From Rhodospira trueperi (GTDB lineage: Bacteria; Pseudomonadota; Alphaproteobacteria; Rhodospirillales; Rhodospirillaceae): DNA of 64,000 bases. The notes below the pieces were generated by a model that was not told where the DNA came from, made no database searches, and was given only the letters and a program-made list of their open reading frames with translations. A program made the position numbers and the translations under genes. Shown one piece after another: positions 45,302 through 53,733 of this stretch; the stretch's first letter is position 1; the number at the start of each line of letters is the position of its first letter. The stretch is from the NCBI RefSeq assembly GCF_900101965.1, contig NZ_FNAP01000002.1:354876-418875 (forward strand), written 5' to 3'.

Positions 45302-46001
45302 GAAGCTTGCAAGCCTTTGGTTCCTGTCCACTTGGCGCGGATATGGGCATGCGCGGCGGTGGTTGAAAGCCGTTGTCGTGACGCTGGCGTTCGTCACGGT
45401 CCTGTCTGCGCCGGCGGCGGCCGAGGACATGCGCCTGATGGTGCTGGGCGACAGCCTGACCGCTGGCTACAACCTGCCCCAGGACAAGGCGTTCCCGGTC
45501 CAGTTGGAGCAGGCGTTGCGGGCGCGGGACTACCCCGTCACGGTGCTCAACGCCGGCATCTCCGGAGACACCACCGCCGGCGGGCGGGCGCGGCTGGACT
45601 GGGTGCTGGCCGAGGAGCCCGACGCGGCGATTGTCGCCCTGGGCGCCAACGACGGCCTGCGCGGGCTCGATCCTGAGCAAACCCGCGAGAACCTGACCGC
45701 CATCGTCCGCCGGCTGAAATCCCAGGAGATTCAGGTTCTCATCGCCGGCATGCTGGCCCCGCCGAACCTAGGCCGGGAGTACGGGGAGGCCTTCAATGCC
45801 GTGTTTCCGGAGGTCGCCGAACGCACGGCGGTCTTGCTCTATCCGTTCTTCCTCAAGGGCGTCGCCGCCGACCCGACGCTCAATCAGGCGGACGGCCTTC
45901 ATCCCACGGCCGACGGGGTGGCGGTGATGGTCGAGACCATTCTGCCCAAGGTCGAGGAGCTGTTGCACAAGGTGGACCCATGCGGCTGTTCCTGGGACTA
46001 G
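45300..46001 (+). CDS. tesA: Multifunctional acyl-CoA thioesterase I/lysophospholipase
   Basis: This 233-residue SGNH hydrolase has an N-terminal signal peptide (hydrophobic LKAVVVTLAFVTVLSAPAAA, cleavage probably before ED). Block I is VLGDSLTAGYN with Ser52, block II NAGISGDTTAGG, block III ALGANDGLRGL, and block V has Asp198 and His201 in DGLHPTADG. The protein should act in the periplasm on acyl esters or thioesters. The ATG at 45300 gives a 40-residue leader that is rather long; a TTG at 45363 would give a textbook signal peptide and is a serious alternative. The 3' end overlaps thpR by 22 bases. Divergence from a YbbAP-type exporter is a conserved arrangement. Confidence 0.9.
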   Translation: MKLASLWFLSTWRGYGHARRWLKAVVVTLAFVTVLSAPAAAEDMRLMVLGDSLTAGYNLPQDKAFPVQLEQALRARDYPVTVLNAGISGDTTAGGRARLDWVLAEEPDAAIVALGANDGLRGLDPEQTRENLTAIVRRLKSQEIQVLIAGMLAPPNLGREYGEAFNAVFPEVAERTAVLLYPFFLKGVAADPTLNQADGLHPTADGVAVMVETILPKVEELLHKVDPCGCSWD

Positions 46002-46516
46002 ACCCGCCGGAGGCGTTGCGCGGGGAACTGGCGGCGCTGGCCATCGGGCTGCCCGGCGCGCGCTGGGTGGAGGCGGGCAACCTGCACCTGACCTTGCGCT
46101 TCATTGGGGAGGTCAATCCGGCCGAGGCCGAGGATCTGGACGCCGAACTGGCGACCCTGACGGCCGCGCCGGCGCCGGTGCGGCTCCAGGGCATCGGCAC
46201 CTTCGGGCAGGGCCGCCGCATGAATGCCCTGTGGGTGGGCGCGGAGAAGGACCCGGCCCTGGTCCATCTGCACGGCGCGGTCGAGAACGCCGTCGTCCGT
46301 GCCGGCTTTCCGAAGGAAACCCGCAAGTTTCTGCCCCATGTCACGCTGGCGCGGCTGAAAAACCCCGACCGGGCGCGGCTGGAAGGCTTCATCGGCGCCC
46401 ACAACGCGCGCGCCTTCGCGCCCTTCACGGCCGACGCGGTGGTCTTGTACCGAAGCCACCTGACCCGCGATGGCGCCCAGTACGAGGTGCTGGAACGCTA
46501 TCCCATGAGGTCGTAG
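45980..46516 (+). CDS. thpR: RNA 2',3'-cyclic phosphodiesterase
   Basis: This 178-residue 2H-phosphoesterase opens with MRLFLGLDPPEALRGEL. The two HxTx catalytic motifs are HLTL at residue 36 (NLHLTLRFIGEV) and HVTL at residue 120 (FLPHVTLARL). The family hydrolyses 2',3'-cyclic phosphate ends of RNA and was first described as a 2'-5' RNA ligase. The ATG lies inside the end of tesA, so the two are probably translated together. Confidence 0.93.
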   Translation: MRLFLGLDPPEALRGELAALAIGLPGARWVEAGNLHLTLRFIGEVNPAEAEDLDAELATLTAAPAPVRLQGIGTFGQGRRMNALWVGAEKDPALVHLHGAVENAVVRAGFPKETRKFLPHVTLARLKNPDRARLEGFIGAHNARAFAPFTADAVVLYRSHLTRDGAQYEVLERYPMRS

Positions 46517-46805
46517 CCGGTCCCTGCCAAGCGACGTTCGCGTGATCCGGTTCGGGGCGGTGCGCGGTGGCCGTGACCCGCGATCCAGGCGTCCCGTCTT
46601 GCCGTCGGCCATCACCGAAAGGCCCAGGATCGAACCGATCCATCGGCCACGCCCTGCTGTGCTCAACCGCGCCGTTTTCGACCTGTCGGTTTCGTGCTAA
46701 GCCATGATGCGGCTTTGGTGGACGGCGGGCGCGGAGCCCGGGCCGGGCTGGCGATGACTCGGTGAAGGCCCGGCCAACGATTGTGTTTGGGAGGAGAGAG
46801 CAGAC

Positions 46806-47906
46806 ATGAAGCGGCGCGAGTTCCTGACAGGCGCGGCGGTGGCCGGTGTGACCACGGGCGCGGCAACCCTGGCGGCCCCGGCGGTGGCGCGGGCCCAGGA
46901 CACCCAGGAGTGGAAGATGGTGACCACCTGGCCGAAGAACGCGCCGGGTGTCGGGGTCAACGCACAGCGCTTCGCCGACATGGTCACCGAAATGAGCGGC
47001 GGCCGTCTGACGATCCGGCTGTTCGCCGCCGGTGAGCTTGTCCCGCCGTTCGAATGTCTGGACGCCGTGCAGGCGGATACCGCCCAGATTGCCCACTCCA
47101 CGCCGTATTACTGGGTCGGCAAGTCGCCGGCCCTGAATTACTTCACCACCGTTCCCTTCGGGTTGATGGCCTGGGAGCTGAGCGCCTGGATCCACTTCGG
47201 CGGCGGTCAGGCGCTGTGGGAAGAGGTTTACGCGCCCTTCAACGTCGTGCCGTTCTACGCCGGTTCGTCGGGGGCACAGTCCGGCGGATGGTTCAACACC
47301 GAGATCAACGGGCTCGACGATCTCAAGGGCCTGAAGATGCGCATCGCCGGCCTGGGCGGCGAGGTCATGCGCCGCCTGGGCGTCGCGGTCGTGCTGACGC
47401 CGCCGGGCGAGATCCAGCCTTCCCTGATGTCCGGCGCCGTGGACGCCGCCGAGTGGGTCGGCCCCTGGCTCGACATCGCCTTCGGCCTGCAAAAGGCGGC
47501 CAAGTACTACTATGTGCCGGCGTTCCACGAGCCGGGTCCGGGCTTGGAGGTGATCGTCAACAAGGACCGCTTCGCCGCCCTGCCTGACGACCTGAAGGCC
47601 ATTATCAGGTACGCCGCGCGTGCCACCTGCGAGACCACGCTGGCCGACTTCACCTTCAACAACATCAAGGTGTTCTCGGAAATGCGGAAGAACTTCCCGG
47701 AGATCGAGTTGCGCGCCTTCCCGCCGGAGGTGGTCGAGGCCATGGGCGAAAAAACCATGGAGGTGGTCGAGGAGATCGCGGAGAAGGACGCCCTGACCCG
47801 CAAGGTTCACGACGCGTTCATGACCTTCACCCGACAGGCGGAGGCCTATCAGGCCAACTTCGATCTGCCCGTCCTGGAGATGCGCCGGCGCGTGTTCGGC
47901 GGGTGA
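46806..47906 (+). CDS. dctP: TRAP transporter substrate-binding protein, DctP family (orphan)
   Basis: This 366-residue periplasmic receptor has a Tat-like leader (MKRREFLTGAAVAG followed by an Ala-rich segment, cleavage near ARAQD). The mature part starts EWKMVTTWPKNAPGVGVNA and has FAAGELVPPFECLDAVQADT, GLKMRIAGLGGEVMRRLG and SGAVDAAEWVGPWLDIAFGL. The arginine in KMRIAG is the carboxylate anchor typical of DctP receptors. It resembles the TakP group that binds 2-oxo acids. No DctQ or DctM gene lies next to it; the TRAP membrane protein at 51188 belongs to the other, TAXI, class. The 289-base upstream gap holds no gene, and ATG 46806 follows GGGAGGAGAGAG. Confidence 0.9.
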   Translation: MKRREFLTGAAVAGVTTGAATLAAPAVARAQDTQEWKMVTTWPKNAPGVGVNAQRFADMVTEMSGGRLTIRLFAAGELVPPFECLDAVQADTAQIAHSTPYYWVGKSPALNYFTTVPFGLMAWELSAWIHFGGGQALWEEVYAPFNVVPFYAGSSGAQSGGWFNTEINGLDDLKGLKMRIAGLGGEVMRRLGVAVVLTPPGEIQPSLMSGAVDAAEWVGPWLDIAFGLQKAAKYYYVPAFHEPGPGLEVIVNKDRFAALPDDLKAIIRYAARATCETTLADFTFNNIKVFSEMRKNFPEIELRAFPPEVVEAMGEKTMEVVEEIAEKDALTRKVHDAFMTFTRQAEAYQANFDLPVLEMRRRVFGG

Positions 47907-47983
47907 CCGGGGTTCCGGGAGGGGCGTTCGCCCCTCCGCCCCGTCTTCCGTTTTGATGTCCCGCCGGAACACATAGGCCTTCC

Positions 47984-48502
47984 ATGTTCGTCACATTTCT
48001 CGTCACCACCTGTCTGGCCGCGCTGGCCATCGGTGTCCTTCTGGTGTTGTTCCGTCTGGCGGGGCGCGCCATCCCGGGGTTTCTCATCCCGGCGACCATT
48101 GGCGTCTCGATTCTGGGGGGCGTCATCTACCTGCGCTATTCCTGGGCGGACACGATGATCGAGCGTCTTCCCGAGGGCGTTGAGGTTATCCAGACCTTCC
48201 GCGACAGCAGCGCCTATGAGCCCTGGACCTACCTGTGGCCCCGGGCCACGCACTTCATCGCTATTGATCAGCCGACCATCGCGGCGCATCCCGGTCTGCC
48301 GGGGGTGTATCTGGTCGAGATGCTGTTGATCGCCGAGGGTAACCCGACCATGACCGTGCCCCAGGCGCTGGACTGCGAGCGGGGCCGCCGGTCCAGCCTG
48401 CCGCCCGATACCGAATTGAACCCCGAGACGCTGCCCGACGAGTTGAACTGGCAGTTCGACCGTGAGCCGGCCTACCTGTTCGACGCGGTGTGTCCGGACT
48501 GA
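47984..48502 (+). CDS. Membrane protein of unknown function
   Basis: No family was recognised for this 172-residue protein. Two hydrophobic helices lie at the N terminus (TFLVTTCLAALAIGVLLVLF and FLIPATIGVSILGGVIYLRY), followed by a roughly 110-residue soluble domain with FRDSSAYEPWTYLWPRATHF and two cysteines (Cys127 and the third-last residue). The soluble part is probably periplasmic. It follows dctP by 77 bases and converges on the next gene. The ribosome binding site is weak. Confidence 0.65.
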   Translation: MFVTFLVTTCLAALAIGVLLVLFRLAGRAIPGFLIPATIGVSILGGVIYLRYSWADTMIERLPEGVEVIQTFRDSSAYEPWTYLWPRATHFIAIDQPTIAAHPGLPGVYLVEMLLIAEGNPTMTVPQALDCERGRRSSLPPDTELNPETLPDELNWQFDREPAYLFDAVCPD

Positions 48503-48521
48503 CGGCGTTGGCCGGCGGGGG

Positions 48522-49367
48522 TCAGTCGCCCCCGTCGCCGCCGCCATCACCGCCGTCTCCGCCGTCCCCGTCTCCATCCCCATCGTCGTCGCTCCACCTG
48601 ACGGACGAGCCACGATACAGATAGCTGTCGCCGATCTGTCGGCGCAGACGGTGGTTTCGACTGGTCACGCGAAACGTCCTCATGGTGATGACCGCCCCCA
48701 GCGCGAACAAGACCAGCCCCAGGGCCACGCCGTCATCTCCCGTGTACCAGGGAAACAGGTCAATCCAGTCGGGTCCCAATTGTGGAAACGTGGCGGGCAA
48801 TTTGGATAGGACGACCGCCGCGCCCGTCCCGCTGACGATGACGGCGGCAACAACGGCGACCGTCCGCTTGCGGGCCGCCTCGCCGTCGTCCGGCAGACGA
48901 TCCGCGCGCGGCGCGGCAGCGATGTTCGGCCAAGCGACGGCCGGTTCGCCTCTGTCCGGGCGCGTCGCGCGCCTCTGGTTGCCGACGGCGGTGTGCCCGG
49001 GATCGACCCGCCGCCCGAAGGCCGGGCGCCGGCCGGGCGCGCCTCGCCCCGTCTTCGTGCCGGCGTTGGGGCGGCCGAACGCCAGATCGGCCGCCCCCTC
49101 GGGCGGGATGTGTCCGCCGGTCTGATGACAGTGGATGGTGCCGCCGCGCATGGCGAAGCTGAAACGCCCGGCCGGGCCGTTCGTCAGGACATGCGGGGGG
49201 CAGTCCTCGTCGGCGTCCGCCGGTTCCTGAAGGGGCTGGACGCGCCGCAACGCGTCCAGCAGCGCGGCCTGGGCCATCGGGCCCCGGTCGATGACATCGT
49301 AGCTGCCCGTGGCCCGCCGCCAGTCGCGGCTGATCCCCTGGGTCTCGACGCCCACACGCTCGTTCAT
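48522..49367 (-). CDS. Membrane protein of unknown function with Asp/Gly tail
   Basis: The 281-residue product was not assigned to a family. Residues 1-165 are hydrophilic, Arg/Pro/Gly-rich and look disordered, apart from a short ordered part around RFSFAMRGGTIHCHQTGGHI. Two membrane segments follow (VAVVAAVIVSGTGAAVVLSK and VALGLVLFALGAVITMRTF). The last about 22 residues are almost only Asp and Gly, encoded by a GCC/GTC-type triplet tract. ATG 49367 is supported by GGGGAGGGGCGTCG, better than the in-frame codon 10 residues earlier. Repeat-length variation could alter the tail. Confidence 0.65.
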   Translation of the reverse strand: MNERVGVETQGISRDWRRATGSYDVIDRGPMAQAALLDALRRVQPLQEPADADEDCPPHVLTNGPAGRFSFAMRGGTIHCHQTGGHIPPEGAADLAFGRPNAGTKTGRGAPGRRPAFGRRVDPGHTAVGNQRRATRPDRGEPAVAWPNIAAAPRADRLPDDGEAARKRTVAVVAAVIVSGTGAAVVLSKLPATFPQLGPDWIDLFPWYTGDDGVALGLVLFALGAVITMRTFRVTSRNHRLRRQIGDSYLYRGSSVRWSDDDGDGDGDGGDGGDGGGDGGD

Positions 49368-49468
49368 CGACGCCCCTCCCCGATGCCGCGTGTTCAACGG
49401 GTAGGGTGGTGCGAAGACGAAGGGGGTTCAAGCGTTTGGGCGCCGTCCCCTGCTGGATGGGGCCGGAC

Positions 49469-50407
49469 TCAGCCCCAGGGACCGCGCTTGCGTCGCGCCG
49501 TTCCGCCCCGCGATGGAATGCGGGAGGCGGCGGCGGTCGCGCCAGCGGAGACCGGCGCCGACTCGGGTCCGCTTTGGGCGGCCATCCCGCGCAGCGCCCG
49601 GACCCGGTTGGCCGTGGACGGGTGGGTGCTGAACAGGCTGTCGTGCTTGTGGGCGTGCAGCGGGTTGACGATGAACAGGTGGGCCGTGGCCGGGTTGCGC
49701 TCCGCGGCGTGGTTGTCGATGGACCGCGCGCCCCGCTCCAGCTTCTCCAGCGCGCGGGCCAGCCACTCCGGATTGCCGCTGATGCGCGCGCCCTCGGCGT
49801 CGGCGTTGTATTCGTTGTGGCGTGAAATGGCCATCTGCACGACCATGGCCGCGATGGGCGCCAGGATGGCCACCAGGATGGCGCCGACCACGCCCATCGG
49901 ATTGTCTCGATTGCCGCCAAAGAAGAAGGCGAAGTTGGCCAGCATGCCGATGGCACCCGCGATGGTCGCGGTCACCGTCATCGTCAGCGTATCGCGGTGC
50001 TTGACGTGGGCCAGCTCATGCGCCATCACGCCAGTGACCTCCTCGCGGCTCATCATGTTGAGAAGGCCGGTGGTGGCCGCCACGGCGGCGTTCGCCGGAT
50101 TGCGTCCGGTCGCAAAGGCGTTGGGCTGTGGCGTGTTGATGATGTACACTTTCGGCATCGGCAGGTCGGCCCGACGCGCCAAGTCGCGGACGAGGCCGAC
50201 GAACTCCGGCGCCTCGCGCTCGGTGACCTGCCGGGCCCCGTGCATGGACAGCACGGCTTTGTCCGAGTTCCAGTACGCGAAACCGTTCATGCCGAGGGCG
50301 ATCAGCAACGCGATGATCATGCCGCCGGCGCCGCCGATCATGTAACCGACGGTCAGGAACAGGCCGGTCATCGCGGCCAGAAGGAGGGCGACACGGGCGA
50401 AGGACAT
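49469..50407 (-). CDS. htpX: Membrane zinc metalloprotease HtpX
   Basis: This 312-residue inner-membrane M48 protease degrades misfolded membrane proteins. Two N-terminal membrane helices ([37 protein letters not shown]) precede the zinc site, His130-Glu131-His134 in [16 protein letters not shown]. The third ligand region [15 protein letters not shown] follows the second pair of helices. The last about 35 residues are a basic, low-complexity tail ([17 protein letters not shown]). ATG 50407 follows GGAG; the long frame beyond it is not conserved. Confidence 0.93.
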   Translation of the reverse strand: MSFARVALLLAAMTGLFLTVGYMIGGAGGMIIALLIALGMNGFAYWNSDKAVLSMHGARQVTEREAPEFVGLVRDLARRADLPMPKVYIINTPQPNAFATGRNPANAAVAATTGLLNMMSREEVTGVMAHELAHVKHRDTLTMTVTATIAGAIGMLANFAFFFGGNRDNPMGVVGAILVAILAPIAAMVVQMAISRHNEYNADAEGARISGNPEWLARALEKLERGARSIDNHAAERNPATAHLFIVNPLHAHKHDSLFSTHPSTANRVRALRGMAAQSGPESAPVSAGATAAASRIPSRGGTARRKRGPWG

Positions 50408-50547
50408 GGGCGTATCTCCGTGGGTGGTCAGCGTCCACGAGATAGGTTCGGGTTCTCGCCGATCAAGTGAAAACAAGGTCATGCGACGGGGGATCAAGCC
50501 GGGGCAACACCGGCATGCCACCGCGCGGAAACAGGGAGAACACGACC

Positions 50548-50769
50548 ATGACGGACCACACCACCAAACCCGATCCAGCGAATGGATGGGGCGACAGCCT
50601 GCCGCTACCCCTGACGGAAGCGGGCACCGGTTCCGGAGACTCCGCGTCCGCACGCAAGGCGGTGCGCCGTGACGACGGCGGAGACAGTCCCGAGGTTGGC
50701 GGCCCCAACGGGCCGGAGCCGACCCGTTACAACGATTGGGAACGCAAGGGCCGCTGCTCCGACTTTTGA
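50548..50769 (+). CDS. DUF1674 protein, succinate dehydrogenase assembly factor 4 family
   Basis: This small protein of 73 residues has the invariant C-terminal signature [20 protein letters not shown] ending in SDF. The eukaryotic homologue SDHAF4 protects the flavinated SDHA subunit during assembly; the bacterial protein is presumed to do the same in the cytoplasm. The N-terminal half is polar and unordered, as usual. The start is ATG 50548 after ACAGGGAGAA. It sits next to htpX and a tRNA gene, a neighbourhood seen in related alphaproteobacteria. Confidence 0.85.
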   Translation: MTDHTTKPDPANGWGDSLPLPLTEAGTGSGDSASARKAVRRDDGGDSPEVGGPNGPEPTRYNDWERKGRCSDF

Positions 50770-50944
50770 GTTGGGAGCCGGCGCGCCGGATTGAGAACAC
50801 GCGGGCGGCTCTCCGATCCGGGCGGCCGCCCCGCCGTTCCCGCCGAATTTTCGGGCATGACCGCGTTGAGTGCTTGTCACGCGGCCACGGGCCTCTTATG
50901 GTGTGCGCCTTCCGCCTGGGACGCGCCGTCTCAGGCCGTTCGAT

Positions 50945-51020
50945 GCCGCAGTAGCTCAGCTGGTAGAGCAACGCATTCGTAATGCGTGGGTCGGGGGTTC
51001 AAGTCCCTCCTGCGGCACCA
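50945..51020 (+). tRNA. tRNA-Thr (anticodon CGT)
   Basis: This 76-base tRNA has a complete cloverleaf: acceptor stem GCCGCAG/CTGCGGC, D arm GCTC-AGCTGGTA-GAGC, anticodon stem CGCAT/ATGCG with loop TTCGTAA and anticodon CGT at 50978-50980, and T arm GGGGG-TTCAAGT-CCCTC. CCA is encoded at the 3' end. It reads ACG codons. Confidence 0.97.
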
Positions 51021-51187
51021 GCATTTTCTCCCCCAGGCTCTGTTCCGCATCCCCTCCCGGTTCCGCTCCTCCGGGGGGGCTGTTCTACGCTGGACGACGA
51101 TAGGGCTGACACAGCGGTCTCGTGGTCACGGCGACGAGCCGGTGGCGATGAGGCTTTGGATCTCTCGCCGCAGCGCCCCCCAAAGGG

Positions 51188-53203
51188 TCAGCCCTTTGGT
51201 CGGCCGGTCTCACCCCGTCGCGCCTTCACCACGTTCAGGGCCAGGATGCCGGTCAGGGCGGCGGCGCCCGCCGCCTCGATGGTCAGGTCGGGCTGGAACA
51301 CGGCGATGGTCGCGGGGATCACCAGGAGTCGGGACACCGGGTCCATGGGGGCGACCAGATAACCCTCCAGCGCGGCGGCGAACGCGGCCAGGGCCAGCAT
51401 CGCCAGGACGGCGGTCCAGAGCACCAGAGGCAGCGGGCCGCCCATGATGATGACCGGATTGAACACCATGAACAGCGGGATCAGGTACAGGCCCTTGGCG
51501 AACTTCCAGGCCTGAAGACTGGTGCGCATCGGCGAGGCCCCGGCGATGGCCGCGCCAGCGAATCCGGCCAGGGCAATGGGCGGGGTGACGTTGCTGTCCT
51601 GGGAGTACCAGAACACGACAAGATGGGCGATCAGCAGCGGGATGCCGAAATCGCTGTGCAGCGCGGGGCCGACCAGCACCACCAGGACGATGTACGAGGC
51701 CGTCACCGGCAACCCCATCCCCAGCACCAGACTGGCCAGCAGCACCAGGACCAGGGCCAGGACGACACTGCCGCCGGAAAACGCCACCATCATCGAGGAG
51801 AACTTCAGCCCCAGCCCGGTCAGGCCGACGACACCCACCAGGATGCCGGCCACGGCGCAGGCGATGCTGACGGCGACGGCATTGCGGGCGCCCACCTCCA
51901 GGGCCTTGACCAGCAGGGCCAGACCGCGCAGGGCCGCCCGCCACACACCCGCCGTATCCATCCGCTCGCCGCGCCGGGGGGCGACGAACAGCATCCACAG
52001 GGCGGCGCGGGCGACGGCGACGCCGACCACGGACACAATGGCCCAGAAGCCCACCCGCATGGGCGACAGGTTCATCACCAGCAGGCCGACAAGAACGCCC
52101 AGCGGCAGGATGAACTGCCAGCCGTCGGCCAGAACCCGGCGCAGGTCCGGCAGTTCGTCGGGCGCCATGCCCTGCATGCCCTGCTTCAGGGCGGCGATGT
52201 GAACGAACAGGTAGACGGTGCCCAGGTACAGCACCGCCGGGAAGATGGAGACGGCGACGATCTCCAGGTACGGGATGTTGGTGTATTCCGAGATCAGGAA
52301 GGCGCCCGCCCCCATCAGCGGCGGCGTGATCTGGCCGCCGGTCGAGGCCGCCGCCTCGATCCCGCCGGCCTGGGACGGGCGGTAGCCCAGGCGCTTCATC
52401 AGCGGGATGGTGAAGGCGCCGGTGGTGACCACGTTGGCGATGGCCGAACCGCTGATCGAGCCCATCCCGGCGGAGGCCAGTACCGCCGCCTTCGCCGGCC
52501 CGCCGCGACGGCGGCCGGTGGCGGCGTAGGCGAGGTCGATGAAGAACCGCCCAGCGCCCGTGACCTCCAGGAAGGCGCCGAACAGCACGAAGACGAAGAT
52601 GTAGGTGGCGGCGACACCCAGCGGCAGGCCGAAGATGCCCTCCTGCCCCAGGTAGAGTTGCCCCACCAGACGGTCTAGGTCGCTGCCTCGGTGGGCCAGG
52701 ATGCCGGGCAACCACGCGCCCAGCCACGGCAGCGCGCCCCGGGGCCCGGCCAGCGCGTAGAGGATCGCGGTCACCGCGATCAGGGTCATGCCCAGGCCGA
52801 TCGCGCGCCGGCTGGCCTCCAGCAGGGTCACGACGGCGATGCAGCCCACCACGATGTCGGTGGAGGTCCAGAAGCCGGCGCGGTTGACGATGTCGTCCAG
52901 AAACACGGTGATGTAGGCGCCGCTGACGATGGCCCCGCCCAGGAACGCCGTGTCGATCAGCCGCGCGGGCAGGCTGCGCGCGCCCCGGGTCCTGGTCAGG
53001 GGAATCAGCAGGAACGCCAGCGCCATGATGAAGCCGAGATGGATCCCGCGCTGATAGAACAGCCCCAGCGGCTGGATCCCGGCGCCGTAGAGCTGGAACA
53101 GCGACAGCGCGATGGCCACGGCGGCGATCAGCCAGCCGCGCAGGGTTCGCCCCTGCTGGTCCTCCACCGTTTCGGAGGCGGGTGCGGCGCCGGTCGCGGT
53201 CAT
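51188..53203 (-). CDS. TRAP transporter fused permease (4TM/12TM), TAXI system
   Basis: This 671-residue inner-membrane protein joins the small (DctQ-like) and large (DctM-like) TRAP subunits. Family segments are LGVAATYIFVFVLFGAFLEV, GGPAKAAVLASAGMGSISGS with SAIANVVTTGAFTIPLMKRL, and the substrate-site region ASTGGQITPPLMGAGAFLIS. VLGMGLPVTASYIVLVVLVG and VTPPIALAGFAGAAIAGASP lie in the second half. Such proteins use an ion gradient to import small carboxylates with a TAXI receptor. Its ATG overlaps the DUF1850 gene stop. A 12-residue polar tail at the C terminus is not conserved. Confidence 0.93.
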   Translation of the reverse strand: MTATGAAPASETVEDQQGRTLRGWLIAAVAIALSLFQLYGAGIQPLGLFYQRGIHLGFIMALAFLLIPLTRTRGARSLPARLIDTAFLGGAIVSGAYITVFLDDIVNRAGFWTSTDIVVGCIAVVTLLEASRRAIGLGMTLIAVTAILYALAGPRGALPWLGAWLPGILAHRGSDLDRLVGQLYLGQEGIFGLPLGVAATYIFVFVLFGAFLEVTGAGRFFIDLAYAATGRRRGGPAKAAVLASAGMGSISGSAIANVVTTGAFTIPLMKRLGYRPSQAGGIEAAASTGGQITPPLMGAGAFLISEYTNIPYLEIVAVSIFPAVLYLGTVYLFVHIAALKQGMQGMAPDELPDLRRVLADGWQFILPLGVLVGLLVMNLSPMRVGFWAIVSVVGVAVARAALWMLFVAPRRGERMDTAGVWRAALRGLALLVKALEVGARNAVAVSIACAVAGILVGVVGLTGLGLKFSSMMVAFSGGSVVLALVLVLLASLVLGMGLPVTASYIVLVVLVGPALHSDFGIPLLIAHLVVFWYSQDSNVTPPIALAGFAGAAIAGASPMRTSLQAWKFAKGLYLIPLFMVFNPVIIMGGPLPLVLWTAVLAMLALAAFAAALEGYLVAPMDPVSRLLVIPATIAVFQPDLTIEAAGAAALTGILALNVVKARRGETGRPKG

Positions 53204-53733
53204 CGCTGATCCTCTCCAGTGGCGCCGCCCGGTCGCAGGCGCAGGACGACCCGCTGTCCGGCGGCCACGGCCGAAAGCGGGGCGATTCGGCCGTCATCGG
53301 CGACCAGACGATGGTCCACGGCCGCCGATCCCACGCGTAGCACATAGGCGTTGCCGGGCACGGGCTCGTCGATGGCGTCGATCAGATAGGTTCCGCCTGG
53401 TCCCGCGCGGAACACGCCCCGGCCGGGAAAATGCCCCAGCCCGGCGGCGAAGTCGGGCTGGATCGCATGGCTGAGGGTCATCCGCCCGCCATCGTTGACG
53501 TAGCAGTCCACCACGGGATCCCCGGTCACGGAGTGATTCCAGTGCAGGCACCAACCGCTTCCGCGCGGTACGGCCAGGGTCGCGACGCGCCGTCCGTCGG
53601 CGGTCACGGCCTCCAGTCGGTCCACGACCGGTTCGTCGGCGCTTGCGTCGGGATGGACCGCCAGCAGGGCGGCCACCATCAGGACGGCCGGGGCGGCGAC
53701 CATCGGCCGCCGCCCCGGTCGGCGCCGGCTCAC
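53200..53733 (-). CDS. DUF1850 domain protein of TAXI-TRAP operon
   Basis: This 177-residue secreted or membrane-anchored protein begins with a basic N terminus and a hydrophobic MVAAPAVLMVAALLAVHPDA segment. The DUF1850 core includes WCLHWNHSVTGDPVVDCYV and AAGLGHFPGRGVFRAGPGG. Members almost always lie between a TAXI receptor and the fused TRAP permease, as here with 4-base overlaps on both sides, but their function is unknown; a periplasmic accessory of the transporter is the natural guess. Confidence 0.85.
   Translation of the reverse strand: MSRRRPGRRPMVAAPAVLMVAALLAVHPDASADEPVVDRLEAVTADGRRVATLAVPRGSGWCLHWNHSVTGDPVVDCYVNDGGRMTLSHAIQPDFAAGLGHFPGRGVFRAGPGGTYLIDAIDEPVPGNAYVLRVGSAAVDHRLVADDGRIAPLSAVAAGQRVVLRLRPGGATGEDQR

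Noticed and set aside
48522..48600. Asp/Gly tail as an RTX or dockerin-like calcium-binding repeat
   Set aside because: The spacing is irregular and the aromatic or hydrophobic positions of those repeats are missing; it is low complexity.
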